This document shows, piece after piece, positions 1-9,439 of a stretch of DNA of 64,000 nucleotides; the stretch's first letter is position 1; every line of letters begins with the position of its first letter. Made by a program: the position numbers and the translations under genes. The notes under the pieces are model-generated. The model saw only the letters and a program-made list of their open reading frames with translations. It was not told where the DNA came from and made no database searches. The stretch is from Halobacteriovoraceae bacterium (GTDB lineage Bacteria; Bdellovibrionota; Bacteriovoracia; Bacteriovoracales; Bacteriovoracaceae). The stretch lies in assembly GCA_020635115.1 (NCBI GenBank), contig JACKAK010000006.1, positions 248,001 through 312,000 of the forward strand, in the 5' to 3' direction.

Positions 1-464
1 CGATCAATGATTGTATTCGCTTCAAATAAGATTTCATACTGCTCATTGTATTCTTTATAGATATTACAAAACAAACTATCAGTTGCATATAGAGATGCTA
101 AAGGGATGGGAAAAAAATCAGGAACTTCAGTATTCATCATATCTTGAGCAGTTATTCCTTTTTCTTTTGCAAAAGCACGGACTATTTCTCTGATATTAAA
201 AACTGATTTTACACAAACTCCAAAATCAGAATTTTCCATCCCTAATAAAATAAATTTTTTACCTTTGAATTGGGTTAACCCAATAAGTTCTTTATGATCG
301 ACATCAGAAATTTTTCTTGTATCGACTATAAGAATTTTAAAATCATCATTAACTTCATCAAATTTAGAAATTTTTTCTAAATTCACTCCGGCGTACGCCA
401 TAAAATTAATGGCCATTAATTGAAAAAACTCAATATCCTTGGTGAAGATAAAATATTCGTTCAA
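1..464 (-). CDS. Partial hypothetical protein, C-terminus beyond the window
   Basis: An open frame on the minus strand starts at a TTG (462-464) behind a strong AGGAGG ribosome site (471-476) and runs without a stop off the left edge, giving 154 residues. The start reads LNEYFIFTKDIEFFQLMAIN. The alternation of hydrophobic stretches (ILIVDTRKI, KFILLGM) with helices resembles a degenerate receiver or other alpha/beta domain, but no catalytic motif is visible. I do not recognise the family. Its ribosome site and lack of stops over 464 bases make it a real gene. It is transcribed in the same direction as metH, which lies just upstream of it, so the two could share a transcript. Confidence 0.7.
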   Translation of the reverse strand, partial: MNEYFIFTKDIEFFQLMAINFMAYAGVNLEKISKFDEVNDDFKILIVDTRKISDVDHKELIGLTQFKGKKFILLGMENSDFGVCVKSVFNIREIVRAFAKEKGITAQDMMNTEVPDFFPIPLASLYATDSLFCNIYKEYNEQYEILFEANTIID

Positions 465-526
465 AAATGCCTCCTAAAATTAATATTTTAACATAATTAA
501 CTTTCTGAAATCAGAGGCAATTTTGA

Positions 527-3500
527 TCAATAACTTAAGTGAGGAGCTAGCCATTTCTCTACATCTTTAACAGACATTTTTTTTCGATAAGCATAGCTTT
601 CAATTTGTTCCTTACTTATTTTACCCAAAGAAAAATAGCAAGCTTCTGGATGATTGAAATATAATCCAGAAATTGTACTCGGAGGATCCATTGCATAACT
701 ACTCGTGAGTTTTGCTCCAGTATTTTTCTGGCCCTCAAGTAAATCCCAAATAATTTGTTTTTCAGTATGGTCAGGGCAAGAGGGATAACCTGGAGCAGGT
801 CTAATCCCTCTATATTTTTCTTTAATCAGGTCTTCATTATTCAATTTTTCATTCAGTCCATATCCAAAAATATTTCTAACTTTTTTATGTATACACTCTC
901 CAAGAGCTTCTACAAATCTATCTCCCAAGGCCTTTACCATAATCGAAGTATAATCATCGCCTTTTTCTTCAAAACTCTTTGCAAACTTATCCACCTCATC
1001 TCCAGATGTAACGATGAAAGCACCTAGATAGTCTTTGAGTTTATTTCCTTTTGAAAGAACAAAATCAGATAAACAATAATTTGCTTTGCTATCTTTTTCA
1101 TTTTGTTGACGCAAAAAATGCAACGTTTCAAAATGCTTTCCAAATTCATTTAACAATTCAATATCATCACCATTACTTTGTGCTGGCCATATCCCAATAA
1201 CGGCCTTGAGGTTAAATCGATTATTTTTAATGATATCAACAATTAATTTCTGAGCATCAGCAAAAAGTTCTTTGGCCTGTTTGGCAGTTTTATCATTTTC
1301 TAAAATTTTAGGATAAACTCCTTTAAGCTCCCATGTCCAAAAGAAAGGAGACCAATCAAAGAATTCGTAAACTTCTTCGAGAGAGATATTATCAAAGACC
1401 TTTACTCCTATAAAATCTGGTTTTGCAGGAATATAATCTGAACTTATTTTAAAAGAATTCTCTCTCGCTAGTTCTATACTTTTTAATTTTATAGTTTGCT
1501 GATTTTTAAAGAAGCTCTCTCTCAGAGCTTCTTGTTTTTCATCAATTTCACGAATATATTTTTCTTTAAGATTGGGAGCAAGTAGTTTAGAGCAAACCTC
1601 AACAACCAAAGACGCGTCCCCCACTCTTATAATAGGACCACTATAGTTTGGAGCAATTTTTACTGCTGTATGGGCCAAACTTGTTGTTGCCCCACCGACA
1701 AGCAAAGGAACATTGAATTTAAGTCTTTCCATTTCACTTGCGACATAAATCATTTCATCTAGAGATGGAGTGATGAGTCCACTAAGTCCTATAATGTCAG
1801 CGTCAACTTCTATGGCCTTCTTTAAAATTTCATCGCACGGAACCATAACTCCCATATCTATAACATGATAACCATTACAAGCAAGGACAACACTGACAAT
1901 ATTTTTACCAATATCATGAACATCACCTTTCACTGTTGCAATTAAAAAAGTGCCCTGACCTTTTTTATTTGATGCTTTTTTCTCTTCTTCCATAAAGGGT
2001 TCTAAATAAGCAACGGCCGCTTTCATCACTCTTGCACTCTTAACCACTTGTGGAAGAAACATTTTGCCCTCTCCAAATAAATCTCCAACTACTTTCATAC
2101 CATCCATTAAAGGGCCTTCAATAACGTTGAGTGGCATTTTGTATTTAGTTCTAGCTTCTTCAGTATCCTCATTAATATGAGTGAGAATTCCTTTTACAAT
2201 CGCATGACTCAAACGTTCTTCAACTGACGTTTTTCTCCATGTTTCTTCTTTTTCAAAGATTTTCTTTTCTCCGATGTTTTTTAATTTCTCAGCAAGTTCA
2301 ATTAATTTTTCGGTTGCATCTTCTTTCCTATTAAGAAGTACATCTTCGATTTTCTCAAGTAACTCTTTATCGATTTCATCATACACTTCAAGCATTCCAG
2401 CATTAACAATTCCCATATCGAGTCCAGCATGTTGAGCATGATAAAGAAACGAAGAATGCATGGCCTCTCTAACAGTATTGTTTCCTCTAAAAGAAAAAGA
2501 AACGTTACTTATCCCACCACTTGTAAGAGCACCAGGACAAACCTTTTTAATCTCTCTTACGGCCTCAATGAAATCAACAGCGTAATTATTATGTTCATCC
2601 ATACCTGTTGCAACAGTTAAAACATTTGGATCAAAAATAATATCCCGAGGATCAAAATTGATTTTCTGGGTAAGTAGATCATAGGCCCGTTTACATATTC
2701 TAACTTTGTCATCTTTGGTTGCAGCTTGTCCGTTTTCATCAAAGGCCATTACTACTGCTGCCGCACCATATTTCTGAATAAGTCTGGCCTGTCCAAGAAA
2801 CTTTTCTTCTCCTTCTTTTAAGCTTATAGAGTTCACAACAGCTTTACCTTGAATATTTTTAAGGCCCTCTTCTAAGACTTCCCATTTTGAGGAATCGATC
2901 ATAATTGGAACAGAAGCAATATCTGGTTCTGAAGCAATTAATCTAAGGAATCGCTTCATGCAATCAACACTATCAAGCATTCCTTCATCAAAATTAATAT
3001 CAATAATATTTGCTCCATTTTCAACCTGCTGCCTAGCAATTTCTAAAGCTTCATTAAAATTTCCTTCCTTTATAAGTTTTTTAAATTTTGGTGATCCGGT
3101 TACGTTTGTTCTTTCTCCAACTAAAATGAAAGGATGGTTATCTACAGAAATCTCTAAAGGCTCAAGACCTGCTAAATAAGTGGCCATTGGTATTTGGTGA
3201 GGTTTTCTTGGAGTAATTTCTTTAAGTTCATCTACTATTTTTGCAATATGTGATGGAGTTGTACCACAGCATCCACCTACGATATTAACCAGACCAGATT
3301 TTGCAAAATCCGTAAGATGACAGGCCATACTTTCGGGAGTTTCATCATAACCAGTTGGGGCCAGAGGATTAGGAAGTCCTGCATTAGGATAACAACTAAT
3401 AAAGCAGTCTGCTTTTTTTGAAAGGGCCTCAATATAAGGACGCATCTCTTGTGCCCCAAGGGCACAGTTAATGCCAACACTTATTGGGTGGGCATGTCTC

Positions 3501-4207
3501 ACGGAATTCCAAAATGCTTCCACAGTCTGGCCAGATAAAGTTCTCCCTGAATTATCAGTAATTGTTACTGATATCATAACAGGAATTTTTTCAGGAAGTT
3601 CGTTTTGAAGTTTTTCAATTGCAAAAAGAGCGGCCTTTACATTTAGTGTATCAAATGTTGTTTCAGGTAAAAGAATATCTACTCCACCTTCGACTAATGC
3701 TTTAGCTTGTTCATAATAATTCTCTACAAGTTCATCATAATCAACGGCCCTAAAACCTGGATCATTAACATCTGGAGACATAGAACATGTTTTATTTGTA
3801 GGGCCTAGAGCTCCAGCAATGTAACATTTTCTACCGGGATTTTTTGCCTCAAACTCATTAACAGATTCGCGAGCAATAATTGCTGATTGATAATTAATTT
3901 CATATACGATGTCCTGAAGATCGTAATCACTTTGAGCAATTTTAGTTCCACTAAAGGTATTCGTTTCGATGATATCTACTCCAGCTTCGAGAAACTTAGT
4001 ATGAATTTCCTTTATGACTTCTGGTTTAGTTATACTAAGCAGATCATTATTGCCTTTGAGATCACATTTGTGATTTTCAAATCTTTTACTTCGAAAATCT
4101 TCTTCTGAAAGTTTGTATTGTTGAATCATTGTTCCCATTGCACCGTCTAGGAAGAGTATTCTTTTGTTTAATATTTGGGAAAGTTCTTGATAGGCCTTTG
4201 ATTTCAC
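527..4207 (-). CDS. metH: Cobalamin-dependent methionine synthase MetH
   Basis: This enzyme transfers a methyl group from 5-methyltetrahydrofolate to homocysteine through enzyme-bound methylcobalamin, making methionine in the cytoplasm. At 1226 residues it matches the usual full length of about 1227. The homocysteine domain (about 1-330) has its zinc cysteines in NCALG and GGCCGTTP. The pterin-binding domain (about 350-620) contains GERTNVTGS. The cobalamin domain has the DVHDIGKN motif with the histidine that ligates cobalt. The C-terminal reactivation domain has RPAPGYPSCPDHTEK for S-adenosylmethionine. The start is a GTG at 4207 preceded by AAAGG. No cobalamin or SAM riboswitch is visible upstream. 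The gene implies a need for vitamin B12, which fits the BtuCDF/FecBCD-like importer at 16-19 kb, although that link is only an inference. Confidence 0.97.
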   Translation of the reverse strand: MKSKAYQELSQILNKRILFLDGAMGTMIQQYKLSEEDFRSKRFENHKCDLKGNNDLLSITKPEVIKEIHTKFLEAGVDIIETNTFSGTKIAQSDYDLQDIVYEINYQSAIIARESVNEFEAKNPGRKCYIAGALGPTNKTCSMSPDVNDPGFRAVDYDELVENYYEQAKALVEGGVDILLPETTFDTLNVKAALFAIEKLQNELPEKIPVMISVTITDNSGRTLSGQTVEAFWNSVRHAHPISVGINCALGAQEMRPYIEALSKKADCFISCYPNAGLPNPLAPTGYDETPESMACHLTDFAKSGLVNIVGGCCGTTPSHIAKIVDELKEITPRKPHQIPMATYLAGLEPLEISVDNHPFILVGERTNVTGSPKFKKLIKEGNFNEALEIARQQVENGANIIDINFDEGMLDSVDCMKRFLRLIASEPDIASVPIMIDSSKWEVLEEGLKNIQGKAVVNSISLKEGEEKFLGQARLIQKYGAAAVVMAFDENGQAATKDDKVRICKRAYDLLTQKINFDPRDIIFDPNVLTVATGMDEHNNYAVDFIEAVREIKKVCPGALTSGGISNVSFSFRGNNTVREAMHSSFLYHAQHAGLDMGIVNAGMLEVYDEIDKELLEKIEDVLLNRKEDATEKLIELAEKLKNIGEKKIFEKEETWRKTSVEERLSHAIVKGILTHINEDTEEARTKYKMPLNVIEGPLMDGMKVVGDLFGEGKMFLPQVVKSARVMKAAVAYLEPFMEEEKKASNKKGQGTFLIATVKGDVHDIGKNIVSVVLACNGYHVIDMGVMVPCDEILKKAIEVDADIIGLSGLITPSLDEMIYVASEMERLKFNVPLLVGGATTSLAHTAVKIAPNYSGPIIRVGDASLVVEVCSKLLAPNLKEKYIREIDEKQEALRESFFKNQQTIKLKSIELARENSFKISSDYIPAKPDFIGVKVFDNISLEEVYEFFDWSPFFWTWELKGVYPKILENDKTAKQAKELFADAQKLIVDIIKNNRFNLKAVIGIWPAQSNGDDIELLNEFGKHFETLHFLRQQNEKDSKANYCLSDFVLSKGNKLKDYLGAFIVTSGDEVDKFAKSFEEKGDDYTSIMVKALGDRFVEALGECIHKKVRNIFGYGLNEKLNNEDLIKEKYRGIRPAPGYPSCPDHTEKQIIWDLLEGQKNTGAKLTSSYAMDPPSTISGLYFNHPEACYFSLGKISKEQIESYAYRKKMSVKDVEKWLAPHLSY

Positions 4208-4355
4208 TTTGAACCTTTTGTTATGGTGCTTATTATTTAATTGGTAAGCAATCTATCAAACTTTTATGTATCAATCTACGATTGTCTTAAAGTAGAGACA
4301 GATAAACTTATCAAATTGGTGACCTGTGCAATTGATATTGCTTAAAATCCTCTGT

Positions 4356-4429
4356 GATCGAGTAGGAAGAGGGCCTAGCCCCTGTCCCCTCACTCCATCT
4401 GGCATACGGCTCCGTACCATGGCGGTTGA
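4356..4429 (-). other. Possible group II intron 3' end (domain V-VI-like) remnant
   Basis: Read on the minus strand, this stretch has the layout of the 3' end of some bacterial group II introns. It starts ACCGCC, continues through GGTACGGAGCCGTATGCC as a small hairpin, then a second hairpin (GGGGACAGGGGCTAGGCCC), and ends CCTACTCGAT, the terminus I recall from class C/D-type introns. The lower stem of the first hairpin is imperfect, so it is probably decayed. No reverse transcriptase remains. It directly abuts the broken IS21 gene on its 5' side. The recognition is from memory and needs a covariance search. Confidence 0.4.
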
Positions 4430-4744
4430 TTAAACTTTATCAATCTTTGCAAAGTTGTCCAAGACTCCCTTAAAACCATGTTCAGTAATCTCTTCAAAAA
4501 TTTTTTGCGAAGTTAAATTATAAAGTTCCAATCTTTGATCTATATATTTTGAATGTTCATCTAAGATTGATTTCGATTTTTTTCTTTCATATCTTGCTGG
4601 TTTGTTTTTATCGAGCTGAGATCTTACTGTCTTTCTATCAACCCCAAGTCTTTTTGATATTTCTGTAATATTTAAACCAGACTTTTTTAGTTCCTTGATC
4701 ATTTTCCAGTCCTCCATACCTAGCATCGAATCCTCCTGAATCAA
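4430..4744 (-). pseudogene. istA: IS21-family transposase IstA, N-terminal fragment
   Basis: The first 90 or so residues match the start of IS21-type IstA: a helix-turn-helix of the form LNITEISKRLGVDRKTVRSQL followed by the conserved DEHSKYIDQRLELYN...IFEEITEHGFKG segment. Full IstA proteins are about 400-500 residues and carry a DDE integrase core; here the match ends at GFKG, followed by 11 unrelated residues and a stop. The DDE domain and the partner ATPase gene istB are absent. The break coincides with the intron-like sequence at 4356-4429. This is a dead insertion-sequence remnant. A ribosome site (AGGAGG) precedes the ATG encoding MLGMEDW, so the likely start is inside, near residue 7. 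Confidence 0.8.
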
Positions 4745-4772
4745 TAAAATTAATTCATTATATCAACGCTAG

Positions 4773-4827
4773 GTGTGAGGAATTTTCAAATGCAATTTTT
4801 GGGGGAGTATTCCAGTAAAATTCACAC
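4773..4827. repeat. IS21-type terminal end with inverted repeats
   Basis: GTGTGAGGAATTTT (4773-4786) and AAAATTCACAC (4817-4827) form an inverted repeat just upstream of the istA fragment. IS21-family ends carry several such TGAATTTT-type repeats, so this is read as the left end of the dead element. The opposite end is missing. Confidence 0.5.
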
Positions 4828-5016
4828 TCATTAACCAATTAAAACGGCCGTTAATTTACAGTGTTTTATTCAATAAAAAAGCAGGTTTGAGTACAATTCA
4901 AATATTTTGAAATTTTTTAATTGTGAAATAATCTTTGCTTAAGACTACATAAAACTTGATATGAAAATTTTTTTGTGCTACTAGTCGTAAAGTAAAAATT
5001 AAAAGGAGATACTAAG

Positions 5017-5493
5017 ATGAGTACACATATTGGAAAGAGAAATTGTACTACATTTGGAGATCATTTTAAAAAATATATGCGAGAAACGGGCCTTCCAGTT
5101 CCTCAAACAGTTTTTAATACAGCCGCTTCTACTTTGGCCACAGTAGGAGCGATAAGTCACAATATGGACAGGTATCCAAATATGACATTGAGTTATGTCG
5201 TAGGAACTATTTCACCTGGTATGCTTTCTGTTCCAGCTGCTGTTGAACTAACCAAAGTAGCTGGAGGAATTCTTGCAAGCTTTTATTTAGGTGTTTGCAT
5301 TGGTTCATCTCTTCAAAGTCTAATTGATATGGGGGCGTGTAAATACAATGAGGTAAATGAACAGAACTATTGGAGATTTTATGGTGAAATAGTAGAAAAA
5401 CCATCTAGACCACATTGGTTACAAGTACAAATAGCGACCAATAAAGACAAATTGTTTCCGAAATGTGAAAAATTATTTTTAAAAAAGTACTAG
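5017..5493 (+). CDS. Hypothetical membrane protein, 158 residues
   Basis: The ATG follows a clear AAAAGGAG ribosome site. Two hydrophobic stretches (about residues 28-50 and 68-100, the latter GGILASFYLGVCIGSSLQSL) suggest membrane insertion or a helical hairpin; the rest is polar with a short basic C-terminus ending LFLKKY. I do not recognise a family. The next gene starts 3 bases after its stop codon and also encodes a small membrane protein, so the pair is very likely co-transcribed. No signal peptide with a cleavage site is visible. Confidence 0.7.
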   Translation: MSTHIGKRNCTTFGDHFKKYMRETGLPVPQTVFNTAASTLATVGAISHNMDRYPNMTLSYVVGTISPGMLSVPAAVELTKVAGGILASFYLGVCIGSSLQSLIDMGACKYNEVNEQNYWRFYGEIVEKPSRPHWLQVQIATNKDKLFPKCEKLFLKKY

Positions 5494-5496
5494 AAT

Positions 5497-5697
5497 ATGA
5501 AAAAATTCAAAATAATTTGGAATTCTAGGCCCTTCAATATTATTATGTGGTCCTTTGTCGCCGTAGTTTTTATACACGATTTCATTGAAAGCAAACATTG
5601 GTTCCATCTTTTTTTTGGAATAATAGGTATAATCACGTCTCTAGGTTTTCTTCTAGAATTAATAAAAGAAAAACAAAAAATTAAAAAATCTGAATAA
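5497..5697 (+). CDS. Small hypothetical two-helix membrane protein
   Basis: This 66-residue protein has two predicted membrane helices (about 12-27, IIMWSFVAVVFIHDFIE, and 33-52, FHLFFGIIGIITSLGFLLEL) and a lysine-rich tail (KEKQKIKKSE), which suggests a cytoplasmic C-terminus by the positive-inside rule. It begins 3 bases after the stop of the preceding membrane-protein gene. No family is recognised. Its size and composition fit a small inner-membrane accessory protein. Confidence 0.6.
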   Translation: MKKFKIIWNSRPFNIIMWSFVAVVFIHDFIESKHWFHLFFGIIGIITSLGFLLELIKEKQKIKKSE

Positions 5698-5878
5698 GAA
5701 ATTTTTTAAAGTAAAGAAATCATCTCTTTCGCTTTTGAATTCTCTTTGAAATCTACAGTACCAGTATTTTCTATGACCAAAACATATACAAGTTTGTGAA
5801 TTCTTGAACTTTAGATATTTTCCAATGAGTTTTTATCAAAGAACAAGCGGTGACTAAAGCATGCTCATAGGCAATAGG

Positions 5879-5907
5879 TTGTCAAACTTGTTTACACAGT
5901 ATGTAAT
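5879..5907 (+). promoter_or_regulatory. Candidate sigma-70 promoter for the GpsA-like gene
   Basis: TTGTCA (5879-5884), 17 bases, then TGTAAT (5902-5907) match the -35 and -10 consensus in five of six and four of six positions. The element lies about 50 bases before the start at 5959. Confidence 0.4.
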
Positions 5908-5958
5908 CTTCGTACAAAGAGTACTTTTCCTGGCCAAAAGAGCTAAAATCTATACAAT

Positions 5959-7926
5959 TTGAGACCAACAAAATCGGAAATTCAAATGTTTATATATTTT
6001 TTACAAGTTTTATTCATCTTTCAGGTACTTAATAGTTTACCTATATATGCCTCTGATGAGTTAGATTTTTTTAAGTGTCAGAGAAATATGCTCCAGACAA
6101 ATAAGGAGGCCCGATTAAGATCAATTGGGCCAGGTCCTTCTAGTGCTAATCATCAAAAACATGATGTTGTTCTCATATTTGGAGATGGAGTTTACTCAAC
6201 GGCCTTTGCTTCTATGCTTGCGACCTATAGTGCAAAACTTGTTATAATAAAATCAAGAAAGCAAAATCAAGTCGATTTGATTAATAAAGGTTTTCATCAC
6301 AATCCTAAGCTTTTAGTAAGAGATCATAGTGGAAATGAAAATGAGGAGATGCTCCCCAATAATATTATTGCTTCTACAGATATGAGTGAAATTAAACAGA
6401 TCATTAGGAAGCATGATTTTAAGGTTGATCTAGTATTAGTTGGTGTCACTTCAAAGGGTACTGTTTCTGTCATTAGAGATAATCTTCAAGATATTATTGA
6501 ACTCACGCAGTTTGGCCATGAAGTTCCTGCACCAATCACAATTTTAGATAAGGGCCCTGATCCTAAGACTAATCTTCCCAAAAACCAAGTTTTAAGTAAA
6601 GAATTTCCAATGTTAGAAAATCAGTTCAGCTTTTTAGGAGGAGGAGCATTTGCCAGAGGAATCGTCACAGGAAGTCAACTCACAGCAGTATCGCTAGCGG
6701 GAAAACAGGGAACAGATGAATCGTTACGTCTGGCCAAAGATGTTTTATCTACCCCACATTTTGTGGTGAGAAGAACTAGAGATGTTGATGGACTTGAGTT
6801 AGGAGGTTACCTCAAAAATATTTTGGCAATTCTGGCAGGTTGTATAGAGGGATATTATACAGATAATCCAAAAAAGAGAGACAAAACGAAAGCAAAACTT
6901 TTTCAACTAGGTCTTAATGCTAATCAAATTTTTTCAGAAATTTACAATGCCAATAAAAAAACATTTTTGGGACCATCTGGAATGGGAGACCTATACTTAA
7001 CAATGAATCCAGGGAGTAGAAATTATAATTTTGGTAAACGAATTGCTGAGGAAAATGCAAAGATTGATGGTTTAACCGCCCAAGAAATTTTAAAAGAAAT
7101 TGAAAATTCTGGCGACACGGTAGAAGGAGCAAGTTCAATTGACTCTGTCATACAAGTTCTAAAAGATTATAGTGAAGAGATACACAAACGTGGGATTGAA
7201 AGCGCTATTCATTTGTTTGTACTTGCAAACAAATTAAAAAAAGGACATGTGACACCAAAAGATATTGCTGATTTTGTAAATAATGAATTCCAAAATGAGC
7301 TTGAGAACTTTGAACGAGAACTTTCTCACTTTAATTCCAATGGACAAATTAAAGAAGTTTTTGGTGAAAATATTTCAGTGAATGAAAAAGCTCAGAATTT
7401 TAAAGTGAATCCTTTTAAATTATTAAAACCTAAAGATCAGATGGCTGAGCAGTATAAATTAGGTGCAAAGATAAAGGATATATTATCTTTCTCTGCTGGA
7501 TTAATAAAAGGTATGGAAGGCGAAGTAAATGCGGCCAATCCTCTTTCTGTTCTATTAATTGTTGCCAGAAAAGAAATCCATAGGATTGCTAAATCTCAAA
7601 GAGCTTCTACTGAGGCCATCTTTGGACCAACTTTTATGGCCGACCTCTACTATGTAATTGGACCCCAAGGTAAAAATATTTCACTTGGAGAAGAATTTGC
7701 CAAATTGAGACTTCAAGGCAAGGATATTGATAAAAAAAAGATGGAGACTCTTAATTCAGGAATTTCAGTATCTGTCATGAATAAATATTTAGAAAAATAT
7801 AATATAGATTCACCACTTATCAAGACTCTCTATCAAATTGTCTACGAGAAAAAAGATCCAAGAACAATTTATCAAACCTTAAAAAAATCAGCAGAGGGAG
7901 ATGATAACTTGTACTCTCAGCCTTAA
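5959..7926 (+). CDS. GpsA-like glycerol-3-phosphate dehydrogenase homologue with apparent signal peptide and duplicated C-terminal domain
   Basis: The TTG start gives MRPTKSEIQMFIYFLQVLFI, a charged n-region and hydrophobic core with a plausible cleavage after YA-SDE, so the protein may be exported or membrane-anchored. Starting instead at the ATG at 5986 loses the charged residues. Residues about 70-180 look like a Rossmann fold (VVLIFGDGVYSTAFA), but the usual GAGxWG is altered. The GpsA substrate region follows, with YLKNILAILAG carrying the catalytic-type lysine, GPSGMGDLYLT and EGASS. From about 500 the C-terminal helical region recurs in degenerate form (LIKGMEGEV..., GPTFMADLYYVIG, where GpsA has GLAGLGDLxLT). 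The total of 655 residues is twice normal GpsA (about 330). Enzyme activity is uncertain. Confidence 0.75.
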   Translation: MRPTKSEIQMFIYFLQVLFIFQVLNSLPIYASDELDFFKCQRNMLQTNKEARLRSIGPGPSSANHQKHDVVLIFGDGVYSTAFASMLATYSAKLVIIKSRKQNQVDLINKGFHHNPKLLVRDHSGNENEEMLPNNIIASTDMSEIKQIIRKHDFKVDLVLVGVTSKGTVSVIRDNLQDIIELTQFGHEVPAPITILDKGPDPKTNLPKNQVLSKEFPMLENQFSFLGGGAFARGIVTGSQLTAVSLAGKQGTDESLRLAKDVLSTPHFVVRRTRDVDGLELGGYLKNILAILAGCIEGYYTDNPKKRDKTKAKLFQLGLNANQIFSEIYNANKKTFLGPSGMGDLYLTMNPGSRNYNFGKRIAEENAKIDGLTAQEILKEIENSGDTVEGASSIDSVIQVLKDYSEEIHKRGIESAIHLFVLANKLKKGHVTPKDIADFVNNEFQNELENFERELSHFNSNGQIKEVFGENISVNEKAQNFKVNPFKLLKPKDQMAEQYKLGAKIKDILSFSAGLIKGMEGEVNAANPLSVLLIVARKEIHRIAKSQRASTEAIFGPTFMADLYYVIGPQGKNISLGEEFAKLRLQGKDIDKKKMETLNSGISVSVMNKYLEKYNIDSPLIKTLYQIVYEKKDPRTIYQTLKKSAEGDDNLYSQP

Positions 7927-9329
7927 TTTCGAACAAGATGGAGTTGATCATAGGAGTAGAGAACTTCTCCATTCTCCGAATCCATCTGTTTTGAATTTAT
8001 AACTTTAAAATTGGCCATCTCGTTACATTCTACTCTTTTGGCACCTAGATAAAATGAAATAAAAAAGGGTGCCTTCCAGGTATCAAAAGTAACACAATCA
8101 GCAACTCTTTTATTCTTGGTCAATATCTCATATTTGGATGAGTGTTTAAAAAAGTTCTCTGCCATGCGATCCTTATAAAATAATGCAGGAAAAAAAGAGG
8201 ATATCACGAGAAGAAACAAAATTATTTTTATAAAATAATTCTTGTATTTATTTAAATTTATTTTTTCAGCTAAAAGGTGTGCCGCGACTCCCCCAACTAT
8301 CAGCCAAGTCCCCATAAAATGGATATTAATATACCAAGGAGCAGAATGTTTACTTATTGAAAATCCAAAAAACATGCCAAAGAGATATATAAGACCTAAT
8401 ATAACAAAATCCCTGTGTTCTTTAAATTTTTCAATTTTGATAAAAAAATAGATCATGGAAAACGTTGCTAAAAATGAAAATGGAATAAATCGTTCGTAAT
8501 ATCGTTTAATATAAAAGAAAATCGGAAAAAAACCTCCTGTTTGTCTTCCATTGATTGAATATATAATTTGCTTATTAAAATGTGTTTTCCAGAAAGAATT
8601 TCCTACGACTAAAAAGTGCCAAAGATCAATTAATCCTAAAATAGTTATGATTACTGCCAAGACAACGGTTAGCCATTTCAGATATAAATTGACTTTATCG
8701 CGCAAAGACCCTGTTGATACAATCATTATAAAAATGAAACAAACTCCTAAAGGCATAATTCCAACTATACCTTTTGACATTATTGCACCAGTAATGGATA
8801 AACCGCTATAGAGAGCATTCTTAACTTTTCCTTCTTTTTTCACATATCGAAGAATAAAATAAAGAGATAGTGAGAGAAAGAGCATGAGGGGAACTTCAAG
8901 CATTGGTCCTCGTCCATATTTGATGAAGAGATGATCAAAAAATATCATTGTTAAAAAAATGATTCCGGATTTTTCCCCTAAAAATTCATGGGTCATTTTA
9001 AAATAGACTAAAATGATTAAACTAGATAAAATCAAAGTTGGTAAAACGGCTGAAAAAGTGCTTACTCCCAATATTTTAAAGCTTATAGCATTCATCCACA
9101 TAAGAAAATGGGGATGATCATAAAACTGTCCCATGGGCCATGTTAGAGATACCCATTCAAAAATATTTTTCAAATACATTTCTTTCGCTATTTGTGCATA
9201 GACAATTCCATCTGTTGTTCTTAACGATATAGAGCTAGAGTTGATCCAAAGAGGCACTAGAAAGATAAAGTAAAAAAGTTCAGATTTATTATTTTTGTAA
9301 TAAGTAAAAAGAGAATTCATAAAACTCAC
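7923..9329 (-). CDS. ArnT/PMT-type polytopic glycosyltransferase
   Basis: This 468-residue protein has about ten hydrophobic helices. Its N-terminal loop reads TTDGIVYAQIAKEMY...TWPMGQFYDHPHFLMWM, the arrangement seen in the GT39/GT83 class (ArnT, PMT), where an acidic residue in the first large loop acts in catalysis and the P-P/HP-W stretch is conserved. Such enzymes move a sugar from a polyprenyl-phosphate carrier to lipid A or protein on the outer face of the inner membrane. The acceptor here cannot be told. The gene converges on the GpsA-like gene and overlaps its end by 4 bases. Confidence 0.7.
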   Translation of the reverse strand: MSFMNSLFTYYKNNKSELFYFIFLVPLWINSSSISLRTTDGIVYAQIAKEMYLKNIFEWVSLTWPMGQFYDHPHFLMWMNAISFKILGVSTFSAVLPTLILSSLIILVYFKMTHEFLGEKSGIIFLTMIFFDHLFIKYGRGPMLEVPLMLFLSLSLYFILRYVKKEGKVKNALYSGLSITGAIMSKGIVGIMPLGVCFIFIMIVSTGSLRDKVNLYLKWLTVVLAVIITILGLIDLWHFLVVGNSFWKTHFNKQIIYSINGRQTGGFFPIFFYIKRYYERFIPFSFLATFSMIYFFIKIEKFKEHRDFVILGLIYLFGMFFGFSISKHSAPWYINIHFMGTWLIVGGVAAHLLAEKINLNKYKNYFIKIILFLLVISSFFPALFYKDRMAENFFKHSSKYEILTKNKRVADCVTFDTWKAPFFISFYLGAKRVECNEMANFKVINSKQMDSENGEVLYSYDQLHLVRN

Positions 9330-9439
9330 TTGTTTTTCATTTAGTGAAATCGGTAAATGTGTTCATTAAATTCAATGAAAACAATTTGAACTATACATTA
9401 AGGCCCATCATTGTTAAAATATTCTTTTAACATATTGCA

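Noticed and set aside
755..1027. Open frame antisense to metH
   Set aside because: It lies in the antisense strand of a well-conserved enzyme and has no recognisable features.
4208..4355. Cobalamin or SAM riboswitch upstream of metH
   Set aside because: No B12 box (GCCACTG) or SAM-I-like paired elements are seen in the 150 bases before the start.
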